Shown here piece by piece: positions 1 to 11,066 of a stretch of DNA of 64,000 bases. The notes below the pieces were generated by a model, which was not told the origin of the DNA, ran no database searches, and was given only the letters and a program-made list of their open reading frames with translations. The first letter of the stretch is position 1. Each line of letters opens with the position of its first letter. Source of the DNA: Rehmannia glutinosa (lineage: Eukaryota > Streptophyta > Magnoliopsida > Lamiales > Orobanchaceae); the NCBI GenBank assembly GCA_016081115.2, contig CM071935.1:27018075-27082074 (forward strand), read 5' to 3'. The position numbers and the translations under genes are program-made.

Positions 1-92
1 TCAGCTTTCTTTTCAACAATTTCTTTTTCAGTATAAGAACCAGTCACAACTTTAAAGACTTTTTGTTGAATTATCCTTTCATTTTCTGCCAT
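1..92 (-). pseudogene. possible retroelement gag N-terminus, cut by window edge
   Basis: A minus-strand frame opens with an ATG at 92-90 and stays open to the window edge for about 30 codons (starts MAENERIIQQKVF). It lies about 520 bp downstream, in the same orientation, of a primer-binding-like site at 612-627, which is the position expected for a gag start. No family motif is visible in so short a piece. It could equally be an unrelated exon. Confidence 0.25.
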
Positions 93-611
93 ATCGAAAA
101 ATCAAATTTTCAATTATACGGTTCAAGATTATAACCAGGCATAACCATTTTCAAAAGCACAATAATTTTTAGAAAATAAAAGGCACACAAAGCAGGTTAT
201 AAGCATAATACTCACATATTAACATAGACTCCAGATAATACGACATAAGCAAAAATAAAAAGGCCACAAACAAGGGCCCATTGTACCACAGAATTCCACT
301 ATACACGATCGTGGTGTAGGGTCAAGTGGCTTTTTCACTCAGAGTTCCTTTTTATACGAAATATAAAACTAAAATATGAGCAACTACCAACAAATGCAAA
401 CGAGCAAATTAAGGTAGAAATAAGGATCACACTGAATCTTAATATTCTACAACAACAAATCCCAACAAACAAACCGCGACAAGCGGTATTTACACTACAA
501 AAGCAGTAAACCCGTGGCAAGCGGTTACGCTACAAAAAGTAGTGAAAGGGGGTTATAAGTCGCTTTACCAGAGTGAAACCCTACGGTAAGGGTTTCGTAC
601 CACCACAACGA

Positions 612-627
612 GGATGCTTTGATACCA
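612..627 (-). other. primer-binding-site-like sequence (initiator Met tRNA type)
   Basis: The minus strand reads TGGTATCAAAGCATCC, one mismatch in the first 12 bases from the TGGTATCAGAGC site used by most plant copia elements and seen twice more in this window. If real, an LTR should lie at higher coordinates. I could not find a clear CA-ending LTR boundary next to it, so the element remains undefined. Confidence 0.35.
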
Positions 628-1233
628 CTATTAGGTATCGACCCCACTGTATAAACCGAGTGCCATAGCCGAAATAATTACAAAAGCTAACAAATAAGCT
701 ATTACAATGCCTATCCTACGGGATTAGGGATTACAATCCGTCTAAACAAAAGTGATAAATTACAAACTAACTCTTTGCAACACAAAAGGCAACTGGGAAG
801 GCACTTTCCCCATTCAAGTTGTAAGAAAGACCAAGCAAATATAGACAAAAAACACGATATACCCAAACGCAACAACTGTGAACAGAAACGGACTGAAGCG
901 AAATCAAAACTAGACGGACTCTTTTGAACCACAGTCACACAACAAGTCAAAAGCTCGAGGCTTAAAACTGGATATCGAACTTTGGACCGATTGACTCGGA
1001 TCTGGAGTAAAATTCCCTTCATATTCACAAGAGAATCGGAACGCACCCAAGGTTGGCCACAACGAGAACCCCTAGCCCAAAGCCTTCCATAAACCCACAA
1101 ATGATTAAAGCCCGAAACACCCTTTGGTAGAAAACCAACGGAAACAACAAAACCTTCCGATCAAAAGCATGATCAGATGATAGGAAGACCACCTTGAACT
1201 GAATCCCAAAATATCTCACGAAAAATCACTCAG

Positions 1234-1237
<4 letters not shown>

Positions 1238-1291
<54 letters not shown>

Positions 1292-1292
1292 A
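1238..1292. repeat. compound microsatellite (TA)n(GA)n
   Basis: About 32 bp of TA dinucleotide runs directly into about 23 bp of GA dinucleotide. The same TA-to-GA order occurs at 22776-22812, but the flanks here do not match the MULE ends found there. Confidence 0.9.
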
Positions 1293-1482
1293 AATAGAGA
1301 AATAGATTTAAGAGAAAATAAGAGCACTGATGGTTTAGAGAGAGACAAATTAGTGTTATGTTTGTTAGGGTTCAAAGAGGACAAATAAATGAACTTAATG
1401 CATGGCCAAAATTTAATCCCTAAAATGGATGGACGAGATGATGAGTGAAGGGGCTTGGTTGCATTTGCGCTGAGTTCTCTTT

Positions 1483-1487
1483 GGGCC
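1483..1487. repeat. target site duplication, low side (GGGCC)
   Basis: GGGCC directly precedes the LTR at 1488 and is repeated exactly after the other LTR at 20748-20752. It proves that the two LTRs belong to one insertion despite the 14 kb nested element between them. Confidence 0.93.
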
Positions 1488-1811
1488 TGAAAGAAATGGT
1501 ACAAGAATAGCTAAACATTGCAGAGAATCCATAAGAGAACTCAGTGAGTATTTTCAATAGATATAATTTGATTGATACAAAATGACAGTGAGGGAAGGCA
1601 ATTTATAGAAATGTACAACCAAATAAAACCTTTCCCAGGTGCAAATGGATATAAGAGAAAAAGATTCCTAATTGTACTACCTACACTATGATGGTGACAA
1701 GTGGCACAATCTCCATATTTCAAGGATCATAAGTGCAGACATTATCTGATAAGCACGGATGCTTATAAGAGCATCTTTGATGAATTTGCTGAATTTATTT
1801 TGTGTCTAACA
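1488..1811 (-). repeat. 3' LTR of the Ale-like copia element
   Basis: This repeats 20427-20747 with roughly 14 differences by eye (about 4-5%), including one 2-base and a few 1-base indels. On the minus strand it starts TGTTAGACAC and ends TTTCTTTCA. Confidence 0.94.
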
Positions 1812-1820
1812 TCCCCCATC
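1812..1820 (-). other. polypurine tract of the Ale-like element
   Basis: The minus strand reads GATGGGGGA directly upstream of the 3' LTR start, the expected plus-strand priming site. Confidence 0.8.
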
Positions 1821-1834
1821 AATTCGAGCGAGGC

Positions 1835-4144
1835 TAAGGATGTAACAGTGAGACGATTCCTTACCTGAGAGAAGAATTGATAGCTCAGAGGTTTGGTGAA
1901 AATATCGGCTATCTGCTGCGATGAAGGAACATAATGAACCTGAAGTTCTTTTCCAGCGACCTTTTCACAAACAAAATGATAATCCAGCTCGATATGCTTT
2001 GTTCTAGTGTGCAAAACAGGATTGGAAACCAAAAATATAGTACTTTCATTGTCAACCCAAATGACTGGTTTGGAAATAGAAAAGACTTGCAATTTAGTTA
2101 ATAAATATGATAACCAAGTCATTTCTGAAGCAACTTGAGCAAGGCTTTGATACTCTGCTTTTGTGCTAGATTTTGAAATAGAATGCTGCTTCTTTGCAGC
2201 CCAAGAAACAAGATTGTCCCCAAGATAAATGCAAATGCCTGAAGTGACCTTCTATCATCAACATCCGAAGCCCTGTCACTATCAGAAAAGCCTGCCAAGG
2301 TGAAGGCCTGTGATTTTCTAAAAAGAAGACCATAATTATCAGTGCCTGCCAAATACCGAAGAATTCGTTTTACAGCCTTCCAATGTGTGTCCAACCGATT
2401 GGCCATATACTGACTGACTTTATTAAAACTGAAAGCAATCTCTAGTCTAGTAATGGTAACATATTGCAAAGCTCCCACGATACTCCTATACTGTGAAGGA
2501 TTGGAAACAACTGCGCCATCATACTTAGAAAGATGAGGAGAAGAGATCATTGGTGTAGGATATCCTTTTGCTTCAGACATACTGGCCCATTGAAGCAATT
2601 CTTTAACATACTTCATTTGACTCAAATGCAATCCTTGAGAAGTTTCTGTTACTTCTATACCCAATAAATGGTGTAAAGGTCCAAGATCTTTCGGGGAGAA
2701 AGCGCTCTCAAGGTTCTTTATCAGAGTAGCAATCCCAACATCATCATTTCCAGTCACAAGAATATCATCAACATAGATTAAAATGAAGATCTTGGACTGT
2801 CATTTGATTTGATAGAATAGAGAATTATCAGCTCTAGAATTTGTGAATCCAAAACTGGAAAGAGTGCCCTTAACCTTGAGATACCAGGCCCTTGATGCCT
2901 GTTTTAAGCCATAAAGTGCTTTGGTTAATTTGCATACCATCATGTTACCACAATTAGTCTCAATTCCTTCAGGCTGCCTCATATATATTTCTTCAGACAA
3001 CTGTCCATTTAAAATTGCATTACTAACATCAAGCTGTCTAATCTTCCAAGAATATGAGATAGCAAGACTGAGAAAAACTCTAATAGTAGTGGGCTTTACA
3101 ACCGGGCTGAAAGTTTCTTGAAAATCAAAACCTGCAGTTTGAGTGAATCTTGTGCAACTAATCTTGCTTTGTATTTAGCCACACTGCCATCATCATGCCT
3201 TTTAATTTTAAAAACCCATCTGCTGCCAACAAGATTCTTTCCTTCAGGAAGGGATGTCAAAATCCAGGTTTTATTTTTAATCAATGCATCAAACTCTTCT
3301 TGCATTGCAGATTTCCATTTAGGATTATGTAAAGCTTCTTGAGCTGATTTAGGCTCAACCACTTCCTGAACAGTCACAAAAAAAGCTTTCTTTTTAGATA
3401 TACCAGCCTTTGCTCGAGTAATCATAGAGTGTTTATTAGTATGAGCCACATTTTCTGCAGCAGCTTGTATAGGAAGATCAGTGGCAGGTTCTCTTATATT
3501 AGCTGTAGTTTGATTTTCCATGGACTTAGAGGGTATATTAGTAACATTTGGTAATTCAACAATCAATGGAATAGTATCAAAAGACTCATTATCAGACAAA
3601 GAATGAACATCATGAGTAGAAGAAGAAGAGTGATCAGTGTGTGTATGATCCATAGTAGGATGTGAATCCTGATGCCAAGAAGAGACTTGAAAAGGAATAG
3701 AAAAAGAGGAACCATTGTTAATAACAGGAGAATGAACTGCATCCTTGTTTAGACTAGAGAAGAACTTGTTATCAGTTTGTTCTGCAAAAGGGAATACTAT
3801 TTCATCAAAAAGAACATGTCTGGATAAGATCACCTTTTTATTAGGAAGAAGAATTTTGTACCCTCTGTATTGATTACTATATCCTAAGAAAACACCAACA
3901 ACAAACCTATATTGGAGTTTATGATGATTATATGACCTCATGTAGGGAAAACATTGGCAACCAAAAACTTTTAGAGTGGAATAATCAGGTTTATGTTTAT
4001 GCAAGATCTCAAAGGGGGTCTGAAAATGAACTGTTTTTGAGGGAATCCGATTATGAGGTAAGTGGATGTGCTAAAAGATTCATCCCAATATTGGAGAGGA
4101 ATTTTAGATTGAGCTAAAAGGGACAATCCCATTTCAACAATATG
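1835..4144 (-). pseudogene. copia pol, 3' half: integrase C-terminus, reverse transcriptase, RNase H (broken)
   Basis: Copia pol continues here on the minus strand after the interruption. About 4144-3700 is the integrase tail, with the FGCQCFPY and VFLGYS motifs. About 3400-2119 is reverse transcriptase, with SRWVFKIK, ALYGLKQASRAW and YVDD at 2764-2775. About 2122-1835 is RNase H, ending with the conserved DIFTKPL block. The frame is broken near 3120 and 2800, and between RT and RNase H around 2120-2250. The RNase H frame can be read on into the 3' LTR. The protein would have copied element RNA into DNA in virus-like particles. It cannot work as one product now. Confidence 0.9.
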
Positions 4145-4149
4145 CCTGT
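4145..4149. repeat. target site duplication of the SIRE-like element (CCTGT)
   Basis: CCTGT precedes the LTR at 4150 and is repeated exactly at 18335-18339 after the other LTR. Both copies fall inside the integrase reading frame of the surrounding Ale-like element. Confidence 0.94.
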
Positions 4150-5665
4150 TGTAGGTCCCAAGGGGTGTGACTAAGGTTTAGAAGGGGGGGTTGAATAAAC
4201 CTTACCAACTTTTCGATTCAGTCCTTTTAAAGAAATTACAGAGTTAACACAAACATCTAAGTCCTTGAGGGACAGCTAAGTTAGTTATTCAGCAGAGTTA
4301 GCCACTCAACAGACTCGATAGAGCTGTTGATAGAATAACTCAACTGTTTAACCTAAAACTTAACTTGGATGTGTTGGTTTTATCAACGGAAGACTTAACA
4401 CCCTTGAATTTGATTTAAACTTATTTTAACACTTGATTTTAGCACTTAGTTAATTATCAGTTGGATAGCAAATTATCAGCAGATATAAGTAAGTATGCAG
4501 AAATAAAAGTGCTGAAGTGTAAATGACAAAAATGATTTTTATAGAGGTTCGAAGATGGGGTAATTCTTCTAATCCTCTCTTCTCCAACTCCTGGAGGAAT
4601 CCACTAAGTAATGATCGGTTCACAAAGTGGTTCTCAGTCTAGAGACAAGTCTTGATCACACAGCTGACTTGCTCCTTGGACTCAGTCTAGAGATGCTTTG
4701 GTCACACAACTGGCTTCTCTTCTGACTCAGCTTCTTCACAGGGCAGCTGCCTTGCTACTTTAGCTCACTTTCTCAAGCTTATTGGATTTGATCACGAAGC
4801 CCTCCAATAACCTGAGATTGGTTCGACCTTGAACCTTCCTACAATCCTCCTTGGAAAGTAGACCCCTTTTGATTCTTCAAAAGTTTCCTATTCAACAGTT
4901 TGAAGTAGTCTTTCCTTCACAGCTTTGTGTTGGATTGATTTCCTTATAGTTTCAGGCTTGAGGAGTTTCCTTGAATATCTTGAGAATATTTTCAGGTTAC
5001 AGTTTGAATATTGCTTGCTCATTCGTGGTTCAGGTAACCTTTTCTCAATGTGTTTCCTCAGCCTTTTATAGTGAACATTCAAAAATCTGCTCGTTGAAGA
5101 GATAGGCTGATTTTCAAAAGACACTTGTGTTCGTTGGCTTGTCTTTTCTTGGTCTTCAATCTTGAGATGTAGACCTTTCCTCGTATTAAATGAATGTTCA
5201 GCTTTTCAGGTTCTGACATGAGGTGCAGTGCTTCCCATTGATTTATTCCTTTTGCACGCTTCTGGGTCGAGCACTTTAAGACCTGGCAGCATTGAAGTAT
5301 TACTTATTTAAGTAATGTTCTTGACTTCTGTGCAATGGATTCCTTTCAGTTGACTTCTCTTGGTTGCTGCCTAATTCCCCAGGTGACTTGAGTTTGCTCC
5401 AATCATTTGAAGACTCAACTGTCACTTTCAACTTGTGACTTGGCTTCTTGAGATGACTTAGACTGACACTTCACACAGTTGTTCCACAGCGGAGTCTTCA
5501 CTTTAGTCTTCAGTTGACTTCTTGTATTTCCAGGCTTAGCTGACTCGACTTAGCTTTTCCAGCCCTATCTATTACAGTGAAAATTACAAGGAAAATGGGG
5601 TGCCAAATTTCTAGTTTAAGTTTTACATGGAATTCATCAAAATCTACAAAATAAATTTCCCAACA
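4150..5665 (-). repeat. 3' LTR of the SIRE-like element
   Basis: The LTR starts TGTTGGGAAA and ends GGGACCTACA on the minus strand. It matches 16818-18334 end to end and, more distantly, 62823-64000. A minus-strand frame at 4888-5124 is present in all three copies but resembles no known protein. Confidence 0.95.
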
Positions 5666-5680
5666 ATTTACCCCTTTTTG
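5666..5680 (-). other. polypurine tract of the SIRE-like element
   Basis: The minus strand reads CAAAAAGGGGTAAAT immediately before the 3' LTR. This is the expected position and purine content for second-strand priming. Confidence 0.7.
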
Positions 5681-5981
5681 ATGATGCCAAAACTTAAAAA
5701 CATTTAAACAACATGTAAACAACAAAGATACATACAGACAATGCAGTAACAAAGAATGTATGCGTAGAATCAATCATTTTATTGATCATAGCATTCTTGT
5801 CCTTTACATAGCTGTTTACAAAGTGTATCAGAGCATATTTAAATCTAAGCAAATTACAAGCATCTATGCTAAGATACAAATATAAAGTGACAAATTATAA
5901 AACACTTTATTGAATATACAGATGACTTACACAAAAATGTATTTACAAGAGTAAAATACATGAAGGGTTCGCAGCAACACT

Positions 5982-8900
5982 TCATCGTCTTCGTTGCCTC
6001 CTTCTTTCCTCTTCAGCTCTGTCATCATCAGCTCTCTTTCTTTTTCTTTCATCTTCAGCTGCTTTCTTCTTTTCATAAGCTCTTTTTACATCATCGTCTT
6101 TTTGCTTCCTCTCTTGCCATAGCTGGAGACGTCTTATGTTTTCCTCTTCTATTCTTTTCACGTAGTCAGCATTCTTCCTGGCCACTTCCAGATTCATCAT
6201 ACCCAGCCCAGTAGATCCTTCCCTTCTTGTCGGGATCTACATATTCGATATTTTTGGGTAGAGGTCTAAGTCGAAACCTCTTCCTCCACCACTTCTTCCT
6301 CCTCCTCTGGGTGTATACTGTACAGGAGTCTTCTGTTTACCAGCTGAATGGCTTTTGGTAGTTTGTTTCCTATCAGCTTCTTCGCATAACTTCAGACCCT
6401 TCTCCCAGTACAGATCCCAGGCTTGGGCTACAGAGAACATCTTGAAAATAGCCTTCGGATTCGAGTGTCTTAAGTTCTTTAACAGATCTTGGCTCGGATC
6501 CGTCATATGGAATAACATCTTGATCCTTCCCTGACGGATGCCACAGAATTGTTTTATCACTGCTTTAATGCGGGCATCCGTCTTTTTATCGAACTCTAAC
6601 TGATCTGCTATTACAATCTTTCTTTTCTGTGACATGGTCACAACAGTGTTTCGATCGCGGGAGTTCTTTGCAAGTTTGCTGATTATTGAGGCTCTCACAT
6701 GACCCTGCTGAGGGGTTTCAGCAATCATTAGTGTCAAATCCTTTGAGTTTTCCCCCTCAACTGCTTTTCCCTTTTTCTTCTCATCAGCTGCTTTCTCACC
6801 AGCTGCTTCTTCTTTCAACTTCCTTAGGTACTCATCTTCCCCCTTCTTGGCATCATCAAAGGAGAGAGGGACCCCACGGAACATTATCATGAGCATGAAG
6901 TCCCGATCTGTGAGAGCCGAGTTCGCTTGAGTCTCTCATGGATGTCTTTGTTCAAAATCGAGAGTGGCCTTTAATTCAGTTGCCACTAGTTTCATTTCAG
7001 ACATGAGAAGGTTGAACTTTGTATTCATGTTCTCCTCAACACGCAGAATTTCTTTTTGATGAAATTCACGCAGTAACTCCATTTCAGTTGTGTGGGAGGC
7101 ATGCAATCTTTCTATATACGCCTACATCCTCTGCTTCATATCAGCATTGTCAGCACTCCAAACAAGCATCTTATTGTACAGTGCCTTGAAATATTGAACT
7201 TGTTCGTATCACATTGCACTCTGCTGCTGACACCACTCCTTGATTCGTACCACTATCCCTCTTAAATCTACTATGAGGTTGGCATCTCTATTGTCCAGAC
7301 GTAGATCTAATGAGGCCTAGTGCCGTTCGATCTTCTCAATCTCTCCACATATTTTCTTGAAGACTTCACGGATCTCAACTGTCACACCTGATTCAGCTGG
7401 CGGCCATTCTACATCGAAATCAATGTTTGCTGGTACAGTGGAGTCGGTAGGGATTACTGGATCTTCTCGAACGGTGTATCATCGTTGCTATTTAGTTGTT
7501 TCTTCCTCTAGCTCTGGCAGCTTAAGTGAAAAGGGAAATAGTTGCTCAAAAGTATCATCTCGCACATAAGGGATTGAAAATTCATCATGCATGTGATGAT
7601 TGGTGGAGTCGATGTAATCTTTGTAGGCTGTGGGAGCTGCCGCAGATGACTCGGTTTACCGCGCCTTTTGAATGGGTTGGCCAGCTGACTGAGCCTTAGC
7701 TGTCTTAACAGCTTCTTCGGCCTCAGTGGATTTTGCTAAGTGAAGTACCTGGTCCTCGGCTGCCTGGGGGCTTGGTTCAGCATCAAAGTTAAATGTTTGA
7801 CGAGCAACTTTGAAACTTGACTGACTTGTCTGCGGTAGAACATCCTCAGCTGGGTCCTTTTGATGTTCAACAGGTGTGGACTCAGCTTTATCTTCAGACC
7901 CCAGAAATGATATGTCAGGGTTTTCCTGGGAGTCATGAAGTGCACTTATCCCCTTCTCAGATTCAGCAATGTTAACAGGAGGGATGTTTTGAACTTCTTG
8001 AGCTTTACCCATGGAGGTCTCAACTTCCCTTGGGCTTTCAACACCTCCAGCAGTCTCAACTGCAGAGAGGCCTTCTACATTCCCTTCGACAGTTGCATCT
8101 GTCTTAGGGTCTTCGACCATGGCATCCGAAGGAGTCTCAACCCCTTGGATTGCACTTTCACTGCCCAGAGTGTTAACTCCTGGGGCATTTCCATCCTGTG
8201 CCTCAACCGCAATGAAGCAGGTGTCCTCGACTGTAGTAAAAGCGGTGACACTTCACCGGGACACTCAACTGTCTGAGCTTCGTCAATGTCAACCTCTGTG
8301 GTTCATTTTCAGTTTCTACTTCACCTCATTTCTTCAATATGGAGTCATCTACAGCATCCTCCGACCCTGCTGCAGTGGAGTGAGTTTCCCCCTCAGTCGG
8401 CACACCAGCTGAGTGACTAATGATGGGGTCACTCTTCTCTAGACTTGCGGCTGCTTCCATTGAGTGCTCAGTCGTTGGGGCAGGTGGTAAGACACCTTCA
8501 GTAGGGGCTGGCTCAACTTGGGTGCCCAAATTCCCAGTTTCATTGCCATTTCCCTTGGAACCATCCTCAGACTGGACAAGGGACGTAGCTTGCGCAACGA
8601 CTGAGGCAATATGTTGTGCTACTCCCAAAGGATCGGTCTGCATGAGAGATTGTGAGGACTCTCCTGGTCCTTCATACATTTGTTGCTCATGCATTATCCC
8701 GGATTCCCTCAGAGCTTGCTGCATGTCTGACTTCTCTGTTGCAGCAATGGGATCCATGTCTTCATCACTCTCCGAGAACACATCTATATGAGGGTGAGTG
8801 TGTTCCAGAGTTCCAGTAAGAGGACATATATTGGCTTTCTCGAGTGCTTCTTCTTCCTCAGCTGCTCTGGCTTTTTCTTTCTCCTTGTATATATGTAGAA

Positions 8901-10517
8901 TATTCAGACAGTTATCCTCATCAAGAGCCTGAAGAACAATGTTGACTTTGAGAAATTGCAACAACTCCTCTTCTTCCTCGATAAACTCAGGGTGTTCAAA
9001 CAGCACCCTTGAGTGGCTTAGCTTCCACGCCCTCCATTCATGTAGATGGTGCTGGATGTCTAGATATACAGGAGAAAGTATGATAACATCATCATCCTCA
9101 TCCTCCTTTTCTTGTCCTTCCTTTTCTAAAATGGAATGTAGCATGCTCTCACTTTCTCTTCACCTTCAAAGAACGCGATTGCGGGGAGAGACAACTTTTT
9201 CACCTTGAGATTCGATTGTCTCGGTTTGCTTTTTGTCCTCAATTGTCCTCTCCACACTGGGTCTTCTAGGGCCTCTGCGATCACCTCGCCCGATCTTGGC
9301 GCTTTCATCAACTACTTCAGGAGACTGCACTTCATGAGTGTCAGCAGTCTCAAAAGCTTTCTTCAGCTGAGTGGCAGACTCAGCTGTCTTTTCACGCTCT
9401 AACGTTCTAACTAGCCTTCTTCTTTTGGTTTTAACCAGAGGAATTTCTGTTTTTTTTCCTCTTATGATTCTGTGGCAGCGGGGGCCGGTGCATCTTTCTT
9501 GGATGAAGTTGCCCTTCTGGGCTTGGCAGTCCTTTTCTTTCGTATGGCTGGAGAAGGGATTTGGGCTTCCTTCTCAGCCTCGGCTGCAGGGGCAGGAGAC
9601 ACGACTGCTCGGGCAGGTTACTCGGCTGCAGGGGCAGGTGCATCCTGTTCCTTTGCTGCAGGGGCAACCTTCTTCTTTGCAGCTTTCTTCTTGGGAGGGG
9701 AGGTGACAGTTGTGTCCTCGGGGTCAGCTGATTCCCCCTCACTTGTATCCGCCCTCTTCGCATGGGCTCTCTTCTGGGCTCCTGAAAGATTAGCCTTGAA
9801 CATCTTCTTGTTTACATGGAAAGGCTTTCCATGTTGAAGGGGAATGCCCTTCACTTCCATCAAATGGCCAATTACCAGGCCATATCCGAGTGATCCTCCA
9901 AAGGATCCGTCCTCCTTGTATGATTTGTTCCCAACGTTCTGGTAGAGTTTGTTGTACACGAACTCAGCCCAGTTAACTTTCGTTCCCTGCATGATCGCAG
10001 CCATGACGATCAGCTTAGTCTTTGACAGTTGGTTGAAGCTGCCAAACTTCATGTCTACACACTTAGAGATGACATCCATCAACTTGTGATAGTCGTCCTT
10101 CAGCTGTTTCTTCTCAACTGTGTAGACCACCTTAGCAGCACACTCAGGTTTGGCTACCTCTTTCCATGCAGCAGCCAAGTCAACATCAGCTTCATTTATC
10201 TCAGACATGCCCTCAGACGGCAACAAATAGTGCTCCGCAAGGTCTTTAGCAGTTATCATAATGTCCTTGCGGTGGACAGAAGACTTGATGCCTTCGTCCT
10301 GCACCTCCGCATTCACGTAGAACTGCGCCACTTCTTCAAGGTAGGTGTGCGAGTACTCCATAGTAAGAAAAGCCTTAAGACCGGACTTTTCCAACATATC
10401 AGCAATTTTCTTCACTAAGGTTTCATCCGAACCCTGCTTCACCATGCCTTCAAAATCCACGGACGATCCTGAGTGGATTTGCTTCGATAACTTGATGAAA
10501 TTGAACTTTGGAGCCAT
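5982..10517 (-). pseudogene. large extra ('env-position') gene of the SIRE-like element, decayed
   Basis: A chain of minus-strand frames runs from an ATG at 10517 to near the 3' LTR. The first piece (10517-9618, 299 residues, MAPKFNFIK...) has a folded-looking N-terminal domain of about 235 residues. It resembles the 'putative plant transposon protein' domain found in plant retroelements: FYVNAEV, then LAEHYLLP, then VNWAEFVYNK, then YGLVIGHL. A lysine/alanine/proline-rich tract follows, and the frame continues in sense beyond the TAA at 9618. Later pieces (9144-8326, 8120-7656, 6896-6237, 6200-5982) are acidic, Glu/Lys-rich and probably coiled coil. I see no transmembrane segment, so the old 'envelope' label is not supported. 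Function unknown; several stops and frameshifts. Confidence 0.7.
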
Positions 10518-10639
10518 TTGTAGATAATTTTACCGATTAAAACTTGATAAACTGGCTTGAAAACACGTAGGGTTTGCAAGAGAGAAAAGACCTTGCTTTC
10601 TTTTGCTTGAAAGATGAACAATTTCAGTAGAGTGTGAGA

Positions 10640-10840
10640 GAGAAGACTGAAAACCGTATATAAGGGTTATGAAAGGACATGTTTTTTGATTTTTGAATTT
10701 TGATCAAAATCAACGGCTCAGATTTAACACGTCAAACCGCATTTAATTTCTCGCATTTAATGCGGCAGCATTTATATCCAATCATATGCTTATTGTGCAG
10801 CTTTTGACTGCACCCGTCATTATTACGCTGACGTCATCCT
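10640..10840 (-). promoter_or_regulatory. promoter-like region upstream of the extra gene
   Basis: Between the pol stop (11067) and the extra gene's ATG (10517) lies about 550 bp of non-coding DNA. On the minus strand it contains the palindrome TGACGTCA (10829-10836), a bZIP-type site, then a TATA-like CCTTATATACGG (near 10652-10663), then a CT-rich leader of about 110 bp before the ATG. The spacing suits an independent transcription start. This is an inference from motifs only. Confidence 0.45.
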
Positions 10841-11066
10841 TAAAAACATTCCTGCTCATTTAAAACGACTGCATTTTTGTCACTTAGCTCATAAATGACT
10901 CAGCTTATCTCACAAATGACTTAACTCTTCTGCTCTCTTTTTCATTAAGCGACTCAGCTGTCAGTTAACTCGATACAACTGACTTTCCGATATGGTTGAT
11001 CTTACTTGGATGTTTCTGATACAACTAACTCTATCTTCCATCTCTTCTGATTGAGTCTTCTGAGTG

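Larger units (their letters stand above)
93..1482. other. non-coding remnant sequence
   Basis: No open frame here carries a recognisable domain. The stretch probably belongs to a decayed minus-strand LTR element (leader and LTR), based only on the primer-binding-like site at 612-627. Its right end is the target into which the Ale-like copia element at 1488 inserted. Confidence 0.4.

Noticed and set aside
1226..1504. 92-codon minus-strand frame ending in alternating Tyr-Ile
   Set aside because: The tail is a translated TA/GA microsatellite and the start lies in LTR sequence; no domain.
7935..9837. Long plus-strand frames opposite the SIRE extra gene
   Set aside because: They mirror the Glu/Lys/Ala-rich minus-strand gene; serine/leucine-rich composition is what antisense of such codons gives.
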